Shown: one piece after another, positions 45,293 through 55,170 of the stretch | Layout of the letters: every line of letters starts with the position of its first letter | How positions within the stretch are numbered: the first letter of the stretch is position 1 | NCBI GenBank assembly: GCA_900319035.1 | Contig: ONMU01000002.1 | Span: forward strand, 36,160 to 100,159 | DNA: 64,000 nt | From: an uncultured Bacteroidales bacterium | Lineage (GTDB): Bacteria; Bacteroidota; Bacteroidia; Bacteroidales; Paludibacteraceae | Direction: 5' to 3' | Made by a program: the position numbers and the translations under genes | The notes under the pieces: generated by a model | The model's database searches: none | Seen by the model: only the letters and a program-made list of their open reading frames with translations | Told to the model about the DNA's origin: nothing

Positions 45293-46135
45293 TTACTTGA
45301 GGTCCGTGATTTTTGAGAAGTCCTGATCTCCGTAATCGAGGTTCTCTCCTCCCATACCCCAGATGAAGGTGTAGTTATGGGTAGCAGCGGCGGAGTGAAT
45401 AGACCATTCCGGCGAAAGAACCGCCTGATTGCCTTTCATCCAGATGTGACGAGTCTCTTCTACCTCGCCCATGAAGTGACAAACGGCTTGCTCTTCGGGT
45501 ACCTCGAAATAGAAATACGCCTCCATACGACGGCTGTGAACGTGTGCCGGCATGGTGTTCCAAACGCTACCCGGAGCCAGTTCGGTCATACCCATTTGCA
45601 GTTGGCAGGTCGGCAGCACTTGGTTAACCAACATCTTATTGATGTTACGCTCGTTCGACATCTCCAAGCTGCCCATATGAGCTACTACCGCATCGGCTTT
45701 GGTCACTTTCTTGTCGGGATACGTGCAATGAGCGGTAGTGGAGTTGAAATAGAAGAGTGCCGGTTTGTTGGCATCTACGCTCTCGAACTTCACCTCACGG
45801 TCACCACGACCGAGGTACAATGCCTCTTTGTAATCGAGTTCAAACACTTGGTCTCCTGCGATCACACGACCTTTGCCTCCGACGTTGAAGATACCCATCT
45901 CGCGGCGGGTGAGGAAGAAAGGAGCCTTGAGCGGATCAATCGCTTCAAGCAGCAAACTCTCACCAACAGGCATAGCGCCACCGACAATCATGCGGTCGTA
46001 CATGGAGTATACCATGTTCACTTCGTTCTTCACAAACACGTTCTCGATCAGGAAATCCTTACGCAGACGAGTAGTGTCATAACTCTTGGCGTCAATAGGG
46101 TTTGACGCGTACCGTACTTCATAATTTGTTTTCAT
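45293..46135 (-). CDS. kduI: 5-dehydro-4-deoxy-D-glucuronate isomerase (4-deoxy-L-threo-5-hexosulose-uronate ketol-isomerase)
   Basis: 280 residues. YEVRYASNPIDAKSYDTTRL, LLEAIDPLKAPFFLTRREMG, YLGRGDREVKF, MPAHVHSRRMEAYFYFEVP (metal-binding His pair) and ILSPEWSIHSAAATHNYTFI-like HS..GT region identify KduI, a Zn-dependent cupin. It isomerises the unsaturated-uronate product of polysaccharide lyases. First gene of the catabolic trio. Confidence 0.95.
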   Translation of the reverse strand: MKTNYEVRYASNPIDAKSYDTTRLRKDFLIENVFVKNEVNMVYSMYDRMIVGGAMPVGESLLLEAIDPLKAPFFLTRREMGIFNVGGKGRVIAGDQVFELDYKEALYLGRGDREVKFESVDANKPALFYFNSTTAHCTYPDKKVTKADAVVAHMGSLEMSNERNINKMLVNQVLPTCQLQMGMTELAPGSVWNTMPAHVHSRRMEAYFYFEVPEEQAVCHFMGEVEETRHIWMKGNQAVLSPEWSIHSAAATHNYTFIWGMGGENLDYGDQDFSKITDLK

Positions 46136-46167
46136 ATCGCTTTAAACTATTAACTTTCATCTAACGA

Positions 46168-46857
46168 CTAACGACCAACGACCTTTCCCTTAATCGGCAT
46201 CAGCCAAGCAAGGTTGATACTCAGATCAATAGGACTTGCCATGTCGAAATGGTCGGTGGCGTTCGTGCTGAAGATACCGCCGAACGAGTAGTCGAAACGG
46301 ATCTCCAATTGGTATAAACCGGCGTTCTTGGACTGAATATAAAATCCTGTACCAACGAGCAAACCCCAGTCAAACCTGCTTTTGAGCGGACCGTATTGTT
46401 CAGCAGCTTCTCCGTTTACCAAATCGCCGTGATTGCCTTCATCTTTGATGCAATAACCGATTTGCGGACCGAGGTTGAAGATCCAACGCGCTTTCTCGCT
46501 ACCGAAGTTCAGATGCATCAACAGCGGAATCTCAATATAGTGCAGGCTGCGGCTGTATTTGCCGATGGAGTCGTTCTTCTCCGCCCAGCCTCGATGAACA
46601 TAGTTCAGCTCGGTCTGCAAAGCGCAGTACTTATGTCCGGCGTAACGGAAGACGAGTCCGCCGTTTCCGCCTAAGACGCAGGCTTTGGTTATAGGCGACA
46701 TGTTATTCACTCTCGGAGTGAAGATCACGCTGCTGGCACTCACACCGCCATGAAAACCGATGTAGTACTCCGGTCTCCGCAAACGAGGTTGAGCCTGTAT
46801 TGCACCCACTACGCCGCATAACAGACATAGGGCTAATATGTATCTTCTAACTTTCAA
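46168..46857 (-). CDS. PorT/SprT-like outer-membrane beta-barrel protein
   Basis: About 229 residues from the TTG at 46857 (MKVRRYILAL); a TTG at 46875 is possible. Both starts lie within a GTTGAAA repeat, so the start is uncertain. A signal peptide ends at GAIQAQ. YYIGFHGGVSASSVIFTPRV, GGNGGLVFRYAGHKYCALQT, LHYIEIPLLMHLNFG and RWIFNLGPQIGYCI resemble PorT, a T9SS barrel. It lies 3 bp from the LysM gene and near gldG, so a T9SS role is a fair inference. Confidence 0.75.
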   Translation of the reverse strand: MKVRRYILALCLLCGVVGAIQAQPRLRRPEYYIGFHGGVSASSVIFTPRVNNMSPITKACVLGGNGGLVFRYAGHKYCALQTELNYVHRGWAEKNDSIGKYSRSLHYIEIPLLMHLNFGSEKARWIFNLGPQIGYCIKDEGNHGDLVNGEAAEQYGPLKSRFDWGLLVGTGFYIQSKNAGLYQLEIRFDYSFGGIFSTNATDHFDMASPIDLSINLAWLMPIKGKVVGR

Positions 46858-46878
46858 CTTTAAAACTTCTTTCAACTA

Positions 46879-48318
46879 TCAACTTTCAACTATTTTCACA
46901 GTGCTGTTCTGCCAACCGCTCTTCTCGCCGATTTGTATCCAGCGGATGTCTGATTGCAGTCCTTCGATCTCTTTCTGACCATTGAGCCAAGCGATGAGTG
47001 CCTGCATCAGGTCGTAACCCAACAAATCATACCGCGGCACTTCGCTCACGTGCGTAGCATTGAAATAGGTGTTCCAAAGCGCATCGTATTCCTCACGCTG
47101 CATCGGATCGTCGAACATCGACAGATAAACCTGCGGCAGATGGATATCCTCTTTCTGCCAGCTGTACTGACTGACGATACGAACGGAGTAACCTTCTTCT
47201 TGCAGTTTCTGCAGATGTGGCAGAAGGATACGCACATGCTGGTATTTATCGCTATGCAGGATGATGAGGTTCTCCTTGGCACTGTCCATCGCATAAGCGG
47301 CGGAGTCGTTAATCAGATCGCGCAGCGGAAGGGTAGTGCAGGAGATCTCCTGTTTCTGCATCCGTTGACGCAGCGTACGAACCGAACCTGCCAAATCTGC
47401 CTCACGCACATCGATTGCTACGCAATGGGCGTCATGACTCTTGATCCATGCGCAGAGACTGTCCGCTTCCTGCTCGTCAGTGGAGTTGAACTGCAGCACG
47501 TTCGGACGGTTAGCAAGGTTGATGTCATCGCTGAAAGGCAACATCAGCGGCACGTTATGTTCTTCACACCATTGTGCCATCCGCTCTATCTGAATCGGAT
47601 AGACGAGACCGAGGATCGCTTGTACATGATCCAGCTCATGCGTCTCGCAAAGGGCGTTCACACGTCTCTCGCTACGTTCGGTGTCGTACACACGGAGACG
47701 ATACCGCACGCTATCGTTCTGCAGACGATACATAGCCAACAAAGCGCCCTGATAGAACTCCAACAGACGGTCAGCATTCGTACTGCGTTTGGTCTGCTTG
47801 CTCTCAAACGGTAACATCAGCGCAATCTCAACCACCTTTCCGCTGTCCGCAGCAGGGCTTGCGGCTTCTTCGATAACCGGCACAACCGGCAGATCCTCGC
47901 GAACGAAGAACTCTCTCTGCGGCTGCTCTTTAACAGTCATCTCTTTGACTTCGGTCTTCACCACCGTAGCCTGTGTCTCTTTGACCTGCGGCTCTCCTTT
48001 CACCTTTACCTTTTCGCCTTTCACCTTTACGATCTTGCGTCCTGTCGGAATAAGCAGCGTGTCGCCGTAACGCACACCATGTTCGTTCAGCTGTGGGTTG
48101 AGACGAACGATCTCGGACTGCGACACATGGAAATTGACGCCAATACGATACAGACCTATACTCTTCTCCACATCGTATCGGTACACCTCTTCGCCGTTCA
48201 CGGTGTCCAAGGGGTAATTGAGCAGCTCTTGAGCTGTCGCAATTGAAAATTGAAAATTGAAAATTGAAAGGACAATCAGTCCTAACCATCTTCCGCAAAT
48301 ATTCCTTTTACCTTTCAT
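46879..48318 (-). CDS. LysM plus periplasmic-binding-protein-like domain protein
   Basis: 479 residues. The signal peptide (LIVLSIFNFQFSIATAQ) is partly encoded by AATTTTC heptamers. One LysM (about 45-95: VEKSIGLYRIGVNFHVSQSE), then a Lys/Val/Glu linker containing the repeat-encoded KVKGEKVKVKGE, then a type I periplasmic-binding fold (about 160-470: IALMLPFESK, LLEFYQGALLAMY, HVQAILGLVY). Related Bacteroidota proteins have no assigned role; binding of a peptidoglycan-related ligand is plausible. It lies between gldG and the PorT-like gene, same strand. Confidence 0.8.
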   Translation of the reverse strand: MKGKRNICGRWLGLIVLSIFNFQFSIATAQELLNYPLDTVNGEEVYRYDVEKSIGLYRIGVNFHVSQSEIVRLNPQLNEHGVRYGDTLLIPTGRKIVKVKGEKVKVKGEPQVKETQATVVKTEVKEMTVKEQPQREFFVREDLPVVPVIEEAASPAADSGKVVEIALMLPFESKQTKRSTNADRLLEFYQGALLAMYRLQNDSVRYRLRVYDTERSERRVNALCETHELDHVQAILGLVYPIQIERMAQWCEEHNVPLMLPFSDDINLANRPNVLQFNSTDEQEADSLCAWIKSHDAHCVAIDVREADLAGSVRTLRQRMQKQEISCTTLPLRDLINDSAAYAMDSAKENLIILHSDKYQHVRILLPHLQKLQEEGYSVRIVSQYSWQKEDIHLPQVYLSMFDDPMQREEYDALWNTYFNATHVSEVPRYDLLGYDLMQALIAWLNGQKEIEGLQSDIRWIQIGEKSGWQNSTVKIVES

Positions 48319-48321
48319 CTT

Positions 48322-49986
48322 TCAGTTTATTTCGTATTTTCTTTTTCTCACTATCCAAACGATGCCTCCGATGAGTGCTAAGATAGCTATCGGACTGATG
48401 GTACTCACTAATTGTACCTGCATCCGGTTCTCGTGTGCGCGTCGGTCGTTGAGCAAACGCAGCGCTACGCTCTTCTCACGCAGACCGATGAGGCCTTCTT
48501 CGTCGGTGAGCCACAGAACGGCGTTCACCGCAAAATCTCTGTTGGAGAACTGCATCTGGCTGTATCGGTCATACCCCATCGGCAGCGGTTGTCCTTTCTG
48601 CACTTCGTTCAGCAGGATACTACCGCTGGCTATCACGATCTGCCGGGTGCGTCGGCTCTGTTTGATAATCGGCTCGTGGGTCTCTATCCCTTCGGGTGCT
48701 ATACGATGCGCATACACACTCGGAAACACCCCTTCAAGCGACACCGCAACCGGTATATACTGATACCGGAACGTGTTCATGTCGGGATTGAGGTCACTCA
48801 GATCCACTTCTGCCGGAGCAGCTGTCACACGGCTGGCTGTGCTGGTAGCGAGCAGAATACGTTTCTCAATACCATCTTCTCCGCCCACCGCATCTATCGG
48901 ACTGACAAACGTGCTCATGATCTGTCCTAAGCTCTTGGTCACCGGCGATCCTTCGCTCGTCAGCAGCAGCGGAGCATACGTCCACGGCATCGGCTGTAAG
49001 TTCGGCTGCGAAGGGTCATTGCTCACGTTCACCGGAATAGGCAGACACTGGATATCCTGCACAAGGGCAGGGTTGATACGTATGCCGTACCGGAAAAGCA
49101 TCTCCGTCAGTCCTAACTCACGTGCTACCACAGGCGTGAAGCCGTCGGACTGCAACACCTGTTCGCTGAACTGCACGCCGTCCATGGCCCATAAAACCGT
49201 TCCGCCTCGCATGAGGTATTGGTCAATGATGAACCGCTCTACGTCGCTGAAAGCACTCTGCGGACTGATCACCAACACCGCCTTGTATCCGTCCAGCATA
49301 TGCGTCTGAATGCTACCTTCTGAATTCTGAATTCTGACATCTGAATTCTCAATGCTTCCTCTATCCACTTGGAAGTACTTACTCAGCGCGGTCATCAGAT
49401 CGTACGTGTGTGCCTCGTCGGGTTCACCGTGTCCCTCTAAGATAGCTATTCGCGGTGTCTCCCGTTGGGTCAGCAGATGAAGGGCTTCCATGAAAGCAAA
49501 CTCCAACTGCTCGATGCTGGCATTCAGGTTCTCTTCTCCGCTCAGTCCACGGGTGTTCTTGAGCAGCGTCACCACTGCTTTGCGACCTTTGTAACGCATC
49601 AGTGCGTACGGATAAACGGTCGTCTGTGCAGTCTTGCCGTTCTGTTCCCGCTCATGTATGACGATCGGTCTTAGACCCAACGAATCAGCTTCTTTGGTAC
49701 TTTGTACATTGTTCCTTCGTACATCGCCGAAAACATCCATTTCGTCCAATGTCTCTTCCGTGGCTTTCTTGAGTCGTCGGAATCCGGCATTGAGGTCGCC
49801 GTCCAAGAGCAGCGTCACCTCGATCGGTTCATCCGTCTGACGAAGCAAGCTCTTCGATGCCTCGCTGAGGCTGTAGTGCTTATCGTCCGTCATGTCCCAC
49901 CGAACAGGCACAAAGTATATAGCGGCGTTTATCGCCACCAACACAATCAGCACTATGTACGTTTTAACGTTCACGGAGTGAACCAT
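48322..49986 (-). CDS. gldG: GldG, gliding-motility/T9SS-associated ABC transporter substrate-binding-like protein
   Basis: 554 residues. An N-terminal membrane anchor (VKTYIVLIVLVAINAAIYFV), the extracytoplasmic GldG region (DDKHYSLSEASKSLLRQTDE, IAILEGHGEPDEAHTYDL, GGTVLWAMDGV, FRYGIRINPALVQD) and a final helix (ISPIAILALIGGIVWIVRKR). It is the partner of GldF/GldA in flavobacteria. No gldF flanks it here, which is unusual. A heptamer run encodes IENSDVRIQNSEGSIQTH (about 215-232) in a loop. Confidence 0.9.
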   Translation of the reverse strand: MVHSVNVKTYIVLIVLVAINAAIYFVPVRWDMTDDKHYSLSEASKSLLRQTDEPIEVTLLLDGDLNAGFRRLKKATEETLDEMDVFGDVRRNNVQSTKEADSLGLRPIVIHEREQNGKTAQTTVYPYALMRYKGRKAVVTLLKNTRGLSGEENLNASIEQLEFAFMEALHLLTQRETPRIAILEGHGEPDEAHTYDLMTALSKYFQVDRGSIENSDVRIQNSEGSIQTHMLDGYKAVLVISPQSAFSDVERFIIDQYLMRGGTVLWAMDGVQFSEQVLQSDGFTPVVARELGLTEMLFRYGIRINPALVQDIQCLPIPVNVSNDPSQPNLQPMPWTYAPLLLTSEGSPVTKSLGQIMSTFVSPIDAVGGEDGIEKRILLATSTASRVTAAPAEVDLSDLNPDMNTFRYQYIPVAVSLEGVFPSVYAHRIAPEGIETHEPIIKQSRRTRQIVIASGSILLNEVQKGQPLPMGYDRYSQMQFSNRDFAVNAVLWLTDEEGLIGLREKSVALRLLNDRRAHENRMQVQLVSTISPIAILALIGGIVWIVRKRKYEIN

Positions 49987-50021
49987 TTTAACTATTTAAC
50001 GTTTTTCGCAGAAAAACCATT

Positions 50022-51797
50022 TTAACGTTTAATTCTCTCCCAAACCTCTTGGTTGATCACAACCGGGTATTTCTCACGCAGTTTCTTGATCCACGCTGCC
50101 TCGAGGAAATCCTGATAATCGGTTGTCACTTTGCCTTTCTCGTCGTCCCAAGAAGCAGGAGCTTTGAGTTTCTTACCCACACAAACGACTACCGGCAGCT
50201 GCTCGTTCGGAGTGAACTCAGCGCCTTTGATCTTCAGACCAAACTTATCCACCGCTGCGTTCTTGCCTTGCTCCCACAGACCGTACTGCATCTTCACGCA
50301 GTTCAGGCTGTCTTGGTTCACACGATGCGCAATATAACTCTTAATGGAATCGGGATGCGCATTCTTAATGATAGCTTGTGCTGCCTTGGCGCTCTGTGCG
50401 TCTTTGCATTGCAGCAGATAGCCTTTCCAATGCGGTTTCTCCCAAACGTATTTCTTCTTGTTGGCTTTGAAGAACGCCTCAAGACCGGCAGTGTCTTTCG
50501 CTGCTTTGTCCCACACCTCGCGGAGCGAAACCTCAAACAACAGAATACCATCATGGTACTCCTGAACGAGGTTCTTGAGATCCACATACTTATCCTCCAA
50601 GTGCTCGTCTGCGTATGCTTTCACCTCTGCATCGCTCATTGAAGCAGGCAGCTTGTACTCGGCGCGCGTCTTGCGAATGAAACTCTTGTCTGCCTCTTTC
50701 GCACGCTCGTCACGTTGCACTTGACGGCTGATCTGAGTACGCATCGAGTCAAGCGGCTGAATACCACGTTCATCCTCTTTGTAGAGAATATGCCATCCGT
50801 ATTGGGTACGCAGCGGAGCACTGATCTCTCCGGCTTTCATGCTGAATGCGGCATCCTCGAACGGCTTCACCATCATTCCCTTACCAAACCAACCTAACTC
50901 ACCGCCACGCATACTGCTGCCACGGTCATCCGATTCAGCACGGGCTACCTCGGCGAAGTTCTCCGGCGTCACGATCTTGGCAATACTGTCAATCAGCACT
51001 TTCTGCGATGCCTCAAGGCTGTCAGCAGGTACCATCTTCATAATATGACTTGCCTTCACCTCCATGTGGTCACGCTCCTCTTCCACCTTCACGATATGAA
51101 AACCGTACTGTGTACGGAAGACCGGACTGATACCGCCCACCGGTGTGTTATATACTGCCTCTTCGAGCGGATAGACGTAACGGAACGGAGTGATCCATCC
51201 CAACTCACCGCCGGTCTGTTGTACCTGCGGGTCGGTGCTCAACTCACGCGCTACCACATCAAACGGCTCTACCGGTTGACGTTTCTCTATCTCACGCCAT
51301 TTGCCTTTCACCTTCTTCTTCTCAATTTTCATCTTGCCGATCGTCACGCGCTCATAGGCCTCGTTGATCTTCGCCAATGCCTCTGCCTCGGCAGTACTGT
51401 CTGCCGTTCCCGGACACTGGATAGCGATATGCGCTGCACGACGGTCTTTGGACATATGCCGCCAACTCATCTCGATGAGGCTGTCCATCGCTGCCTCGTC
51501 CTGCAGGTACTTCGGCGTAGCCTGTGCACGATAACCCTTCAGCTCTTTCTTGAACGCCTCGGTGGTGTCAATACCTTGTGCCTCGGCTTCCGCTACTTTG
51601 AGTTTGAAATTGATGAACATGTCGAGGTACTCAGTCATGGTCTTGGGATCGAGAGCACCTGCTTGGTTGTTTTTCTCATAGATGTACAGAAACTCCTCAG
51701 CCGTCACGGGTTTGCCGTTGATGGTCATCAGTTCCTCTGCTGCAAAAGCGGTCACACTCATCGCCGCCAATGCACAAATAAGAAAGCTTTTTTTCAT
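50022..51797 (-). CDS. Periplasmic peptidyl-prolyl isomerase with two PpiC domains (SurA-like)
   Basis: About 591 residues from the ATG at 51797 (MKKSFLICALAAMSVTAFAA); ATGs at 51809 and 51833 are also in frame. After a SurA-type N-terminal chaperone helix bundle come two parvulin domains (about 150-235: TGGELGWITPFRYVYPLEEA; 250-345: RGGELGWFGKGMMVKPFEDA), then a long C-terminal helical region. It should help fold outer-membrane barrels such as SprA. It has its own promoter at 51864-51895. Confidence 0.92.
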   Translation of the reverse strand: MKKSFLICALAAMSVTAFAAEELMTINGKPVTAEEFLYIYEKNNQAGALDPKTMTEYLDMFINFKLKVAEAEAQGIDTTEAFKKELKGYRAQATPKYLQDEAAMDSLIEMSWRHMSKDRRAAHIAIQCPGTADSTAEAEALAKINEAYERVTIGKMKIEKKKVKGKWREIEKRQPVEPFDVVARELSTDPQVQQTGGELGWITPFRYVYPLEEAVYNTPVGGISPVFRTQYGFHIVKVEEERDHMEVKASHIMKMVPADSLEASQKVLIDSIAKIVTPENFAEVARAESDDRGSSMRGGELGWFGKGMMVKPFEDAAFSMKAGEISAPLRTQYGWHILYKEDERGIQPLDSMRTQISRQVQRDERAKEADKSFIRKTRAEYKLPASMSDAEVKAYADEHLEDKYVDLKNLVQEYHDGILLFEVSLREVWDKAAKDTAGLEAFFKANKKKYVWEKPHWKGYLLQCKDAQSAKAAQAIIKNAHPDSIKSYIAHRVNQDSLNCVKMQYGLWEQGKNAAVDKFGLKIKGAEFTPNEQLPVVVCVGKKLKAPASWDDEKGKVTTDYQDFLEAAWIKKLREKYPVVINQEVWERIKR

Positions 51798-51863
51798 TAT
51801 ATTTTTCATTATATTAATTGTTAATTTTTTCAATCATTCTGCCCTTTGCCCACAAAAAGCGTG

Positions 51864-51895
51864 CAAAGGTACAAAAAAAATCGGACATATACAAA
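51864..51895 (-). promoter_or_regulatory. Promoter for the PpiC-domain gene
   Basis: Minus strand TTTG (51892-51895) extended by TATATGTCC, 20 nt, TACCTTTG (51864-51871). Confidence 0.82.
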
Positions 51896-51934
51896 TAAAT
51901 TTGGCTTTTTTGCAAAAAAATACATGAAATTATG

Positions 51935-51976
51935 AATGAACAGACATTTTTGTGTGAATCTGTGATTCATGTGAAA
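51935..51976 (-). repeat. Left copy of a 42-bp repeat delimiting the 51.9-61.5 kb island
   Basis: Read on the minus strand it matches 61450-61491 at 37 of 42 positions without gaps (TTTCACA..AATCACA.ATTCACA.AAAA.TGTCTGTTCATT), giving an inverted orientation relative to the right copy. Shorter copies lie at 56099-56121 and 57747-57769. Confidence 0.85.
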
Positions 51977-51977
51977 G

Positions 51978-52007
51978 TAAAACCCACCCGGATTGCCGAG
52001 TGGGTTT
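51978..52007 (-). terminator. Intrinsic terminator of the primase operon
   Basis: Minus strand AACCCAC / GTGGGTT stem followed by TTACTTTC, immediately after the primase stop codon. Confidence 0.7.
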
Positions 52008-52011
52008 CTTC

Positions 52012-54324
52012 TTACAGTTTTCTCCATGTAGTTTCGGAGATCTTCTCTATTCGGTGGTTGTTGCGCCATCGGTTGAGAACCATGCTGATGGATGAACCTT
52101 TGACGGACTGCCCTTTGCGCGCACGGAGTTTGATGAGGTCTGCGGCGGTGAACTCCGATGGAAGCGAATCCAACAGGGAGCGAACACTACCTCTGTCGCT
52201 GGCGATTACTTCCAAAGCACCGGATAACTCTTGCTCCATCTGTTCGCCCCAGAGTTCCATCTGGTTACGGAACACATATTCCGCTACCCATTCCGCAAAC
52301 TCGCCCACAACATCGGTATATTTGTGATCTTCCAAGAGATAGCACAACATGCCTGCACGGAAGCCGATTACGGCAGAACGTCTGCGGAGAATATCCATTG
52401 CGTGACTGTCTGCATCAATCGCTTGTTGGCGTTTCTTCTCCAGCCAACCCGCAATGACTTTTCCGACTTCGGGACATACGATAGTGCCTTTCTCTGCATC
52501 CAAACGACGCGCCCAACGGATGATTTCCTCTTTCTCCTCGTCCGTGTAAGGAGCGAAAACAGGGATTTCAGTAAAGCTTGTGTCCGGCAGTTGAGCAAAG
52601 CAAACACGTGTTGCAAGACCATTCTCCAAGTCCTTAAAGAACCGCTTCATAGAGTTGGGTGTGCCGGTCAGAAGCAAGTTGTAGTACACATGGATATGTG
52701 CGTTGAAACTTGAATCAGACATGTATGCTTGACCATACTCAGCATTGTCGAACGCGAGACGATAAATATCGCTCTTTTGGCTCCAAACACCGGCGCGCTC
52801 CGATTTCACCAACGTATCCATTTCTTCACCGATGCCGATGAGGTGCTTGCCTTCTGCATAGGTCAGCAGTTGCAGCAGCTTGGCGATACTAATGGCGATA
52901 CCATTATTACGCGGACATGCGTGCGGGTCTTCGGGTTGGTTCTTGCTGTTCTTGCTGGCACGGAGTTTTTCCTTGTAGGCTTGTTCTTTCTCGCGCTCAA
53001 TCGCATCTTGCTCATTGATGGGTGTGAGCAGCAGATCAATCGGTTTGCGGATGAACGATTTACCTGATGCAGCCGGAGCCGTTATACACGAGAAGAACGA
53101 AAGCGACTGCACTTGACGATCCAGATACTCGAATCGGATGTCGGTTGCAAGCGTACCGAGTACAGGTAGCGAAGCAACGACCATAGCGGGACGATAATCA
53201 GCAGGCAGTCTGCGGCACACCAACTTCAACAGTCTCGGCAACTCCGGGAGGGGCAGTGCGGTGGATTTAGCTCCCTTCCCTTCAGGGGAGGGTTGGGAAG
53301 AGGCTTCTATCTCTCTCTCGCACATGGCGATTACTCCCTCCAAAATCATCGGTGTTTGGCTCTTACGCGGACGACCGATAGCGGAACTGATCACGCCTTT
53401 GCGCTCACTCTCTGACAGCCCGAAATCAGGCAGCACTCTCAGCAGCAAATCGGCATTAAAATCGCAGATATAGCGCATGTAGTTCGCCATCGTGAAATAC
53501 ACCGTATTCCTTTCACCCTGCACTGCTCCGCCACCATTTCCCGTCGCGATCATCAACTGCTCCACGATCTCTTTATATGGTATCCCTCTGTAGGTCAGAC
53601 TTTCCTCGTCTTCCGTATGCGGCGGCAGTGCCAATAGACTGCGTTCATTTTGCCGGATAGTATCCGGCTTCTCTCCGTCCGTTAGCCCGGCATCGAATGC
53701 CGGTGTCTCTTCTTTGTCAGGTGCTCCGAACGTCAGGTCGGAGAACAATCCCTCCCTGTCTTCGTAGAGTATATACTCCCTCGGCACCACATAGCTTGCC
53801 CGTGCCAAATCTTTCGTCACCGCGTCGTACTCCTTTATCCCGAGCACCTGCGCCATCCGCATCTGTGCCGCCTCAATGCTCTCTCCCTGCTCTCTCTTTC
53901 CAATCACTCGCAACCCATGTCCGCTCGCCGTGATAGCCACCAGCACAATCCCGTTCTCTTCAAAAAAGTCTTTCAGTCCGTAGGACGGTCTTTCAGCGTA
54001 AGCGGTCTTTACTCTTTCAGCGCAGCGGTCAAACCAGTCTTTAGGCTGGTTTATGTGATCCACATCTAACATCGCCAATCCGCTCGGCACAGCATCCGCG
54101 CTCACGCGCTTCCCGTTCTTGAAAGAGGCGGCGTGCGGGATGATGATAGGCAACCGCTTCTTCAATGCCTGTTTGCGTTCCGCGTAGTCCGCTGCTTTCT
54201 CATCCAGCCCTGCGATACGCTTACAGATGTTCGTCACTGCGGGCGAGTCAATCAGCTCGTCCCATTTCTCTTTAGTACATAATTGCGGTACTCCCGCATT
54301 CACTTTTTCTTGATATTGAAACAT
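52012..54324 (-). CDS. VirE_N (BT4734-like primase) - DUF3987 helicase-like protein
   Basis: 770 residues. The N-terminal part (about 50-220: VPSGLAMLDVDHINQPKDWF, IVLVAITASGHGLRVIGKR) is the VirE_N/PrimPol-like domain; the C-terminal part (about 340-700: LPVLGTLATDIRFEYLDRQV, Walker A ITAPAASGKSF, Walker B LIGIGEEMDTLVK) matches DUF3987. Such proteins are found in Bacteroidota mobile elements, probably as replication primase-helicases. Two dispersed repeats are embedded in frame: SSQPSPEGKGA near residue 356 and the PDTIRQNER segment near residue 223. Last gene of a five-gene leftward operon. Confidence 0.87.
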   Translation of the reverse strand: MFQYQEKVNAGVPQLCTKEKWDELIDSPAVTNICKRIAGLDEKAADYAERKQALKKRLPIIIPHAASFKNGKRVSADAVPSGLAMLDVDHINQPKDWFDRCAERVKTAYAERPSYGLKDFFEENGIVLVAITASGHGLRVIGKREQGESIEAAQMRMAQVLGIKEYDAVTKDLARASYVVPREYILYEDREGLFSDLTFGAPDKEETPAFDAGLTDGEKPDTIRQNERSLLALPPHTEDEESLTYRGIPYKEIVEQLMIATGNGGGAVQGERNTVYFTMANYMRYICDFNADLLLRVLPDFGLSESERKGVISSAIGRPRKSQTPMILEGVIAMCEREIEASSQPSPEGKGAKSTALPLPELPRLLKLVCRRLPADYRPAMVVASLPVLGTLATDIRFEYLDRQVQSLSFFSCITAPAASGKSFIRKPIDLLLTPINEQDAIEREKEQAYKEKLRASKNSKNQPEDPHACPRNNGIAISIAKLLQLLTYAEGKHLIGIGEEMDTLVKSERAGVWSQKSDIYRLAFDNAEYGQAYMSDSSFNAHIHVYYNLLLTGTPNSMKRFFKDLENGLATRVCFAQLPDTSFTEIPVFAPYTDEEKEEIIRWARRLDAEKGTIVCPEVGKVIAGWLEKKRQQAIDADSHAMDILRRRSAVIGFRAGMLCYLLEDHKYTDVVGEFAEWVAEYVFRNQMELWGEQMEQELSGALEVIASDRGSVRSLLDSLPSEFTAADLIKLRARKGQSVKGSSISMVLNRWRNNHRIEKISETTWRKL

Positions 54325-54336
54325 AATTCGTAATTT

Positions 54337-54720
54337 TTAATTTTTAATTCCACTTGATTTGGTGGCGTTCCATCTACCCTTGTCGCCGCATGGCTGGCTT
54401 GCTCCGGTTCTAAACCGGCGAGTCCATTCACATCCGACGGCGTGTATCTCCTCGTGCTCCTCGGGATAGAGTTTCCGTTGCCGGATAGCCTTTTTGCGTA
54501 CAGCTCTCTGCATCGCTTTCCACTCTTCCTCGCTCACTTCCATCTTGTCGATGCACCGGACGTTATAGACATCACAATCTGCCATCCATGGGTTCATCGT
54601 CATGCGGCAATGGGTCTTGAGTGGCACACCTCGTACACCGGTCACTTTGCCTGTCTCGGTGTAGAAGGGGCAGTCCGTGCTACACGGACTACCACCTTCC
54701 CGCAAAGCTACGATCACCAT
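54337..54720 (-). CDS. Cys-rich hypothetical protein
   Basis: 127 residues with eight Cys in short groups (SPCSTDCPFY, THCRMT, ADCDVYNVRC, VGCEWTRRF, QPCGDK) and a basic middle helix (RAVRKKAIRQRKL). The spacing suggests a metal- or disulfide-stabilised fold; no family is recognised. It overlaps the upstream gene by 7 bp and precedes the primase gene by 12 bp, so a DNA-replication or regulatory role for the island is possible. Confidence 0.7.
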   Translation of the reverse strand: MVIVALREGGSPCSTDCPFYTETGKVTGVRGVPLKTHCRMTMNPWMADCDVYNVRCIDKMEVSEEEWKAMQRAVRKKAIRQRKLYPEEHEEIHAVGCEWTRRFRTGASQPCGDKGRWNATKSSGIKN

Positions 54721-55100
54721 ACTTCCTCCTCCTTCTTGAGCGCACGGATACTTCGTACCACTTGCTCCATATCCATCTCACCGAGGTTGTCGCCCATCTG
54801 CTCCACTTGCTGTGCAAGGATATCCGCCAGATCACGACCATTCTCGTAATCCCCATGCGGGATATACAACTCCAACTTGACATGTGCATTGTTGGCACTC
54901 ACCTTGCCATAGCGGCATTTGTCCAACACTCGCCAGTGCAGTTCCGGATGTACCTCGCGCGGCAACGCGCCTTTTTCGGTAAAAGTGAACTTGTCATCCT
55001 CGTTACGGAAGAGTGTTCCTTTACGGCTGTCCAACACTTGGAGATCTCCTTTTTTCATTCGCGTGATCAGATCCACGCATAAGATAATTTGCTTTTTCAT
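54714..55100 (-). CDS. Hypothetical protein of the primase operon
   Basis: 128 residues: KKGDLQVLDSRKGTLFRNED, DKFTFTEKGALPREVHPELH, VLDKCRYGKVSANNAHVKLE. No family is recognised; the length and strand-rich pattern suggest a small beta-fold. An acidic helix (DILAQQVEQMGDNLGEMDME) lies near the end. The 158-bp region upstream holds a stem-loop followed by a T run, so transcription may be attenuated. Confidence 0.65.
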   Translation of the reverse strand: MKKQIILCVDLITRMKKGDLQVLDSRKGTLFRNEDDKFTFTEKGALPREVHPELHWRVLDKCRYGKVSANNAHVKLELYIPHGDYENGRDLADILAQQVEQMGDNLGEMDMEQVVRSIRALKKEEEVW

Positions 55101-55170
55101 TTTGCGAAATGTTTGTGCTCAGTTGGTGAAGCGCTTCTCGGGTACCCAAGCCCAAACTTCGCGGTTAATA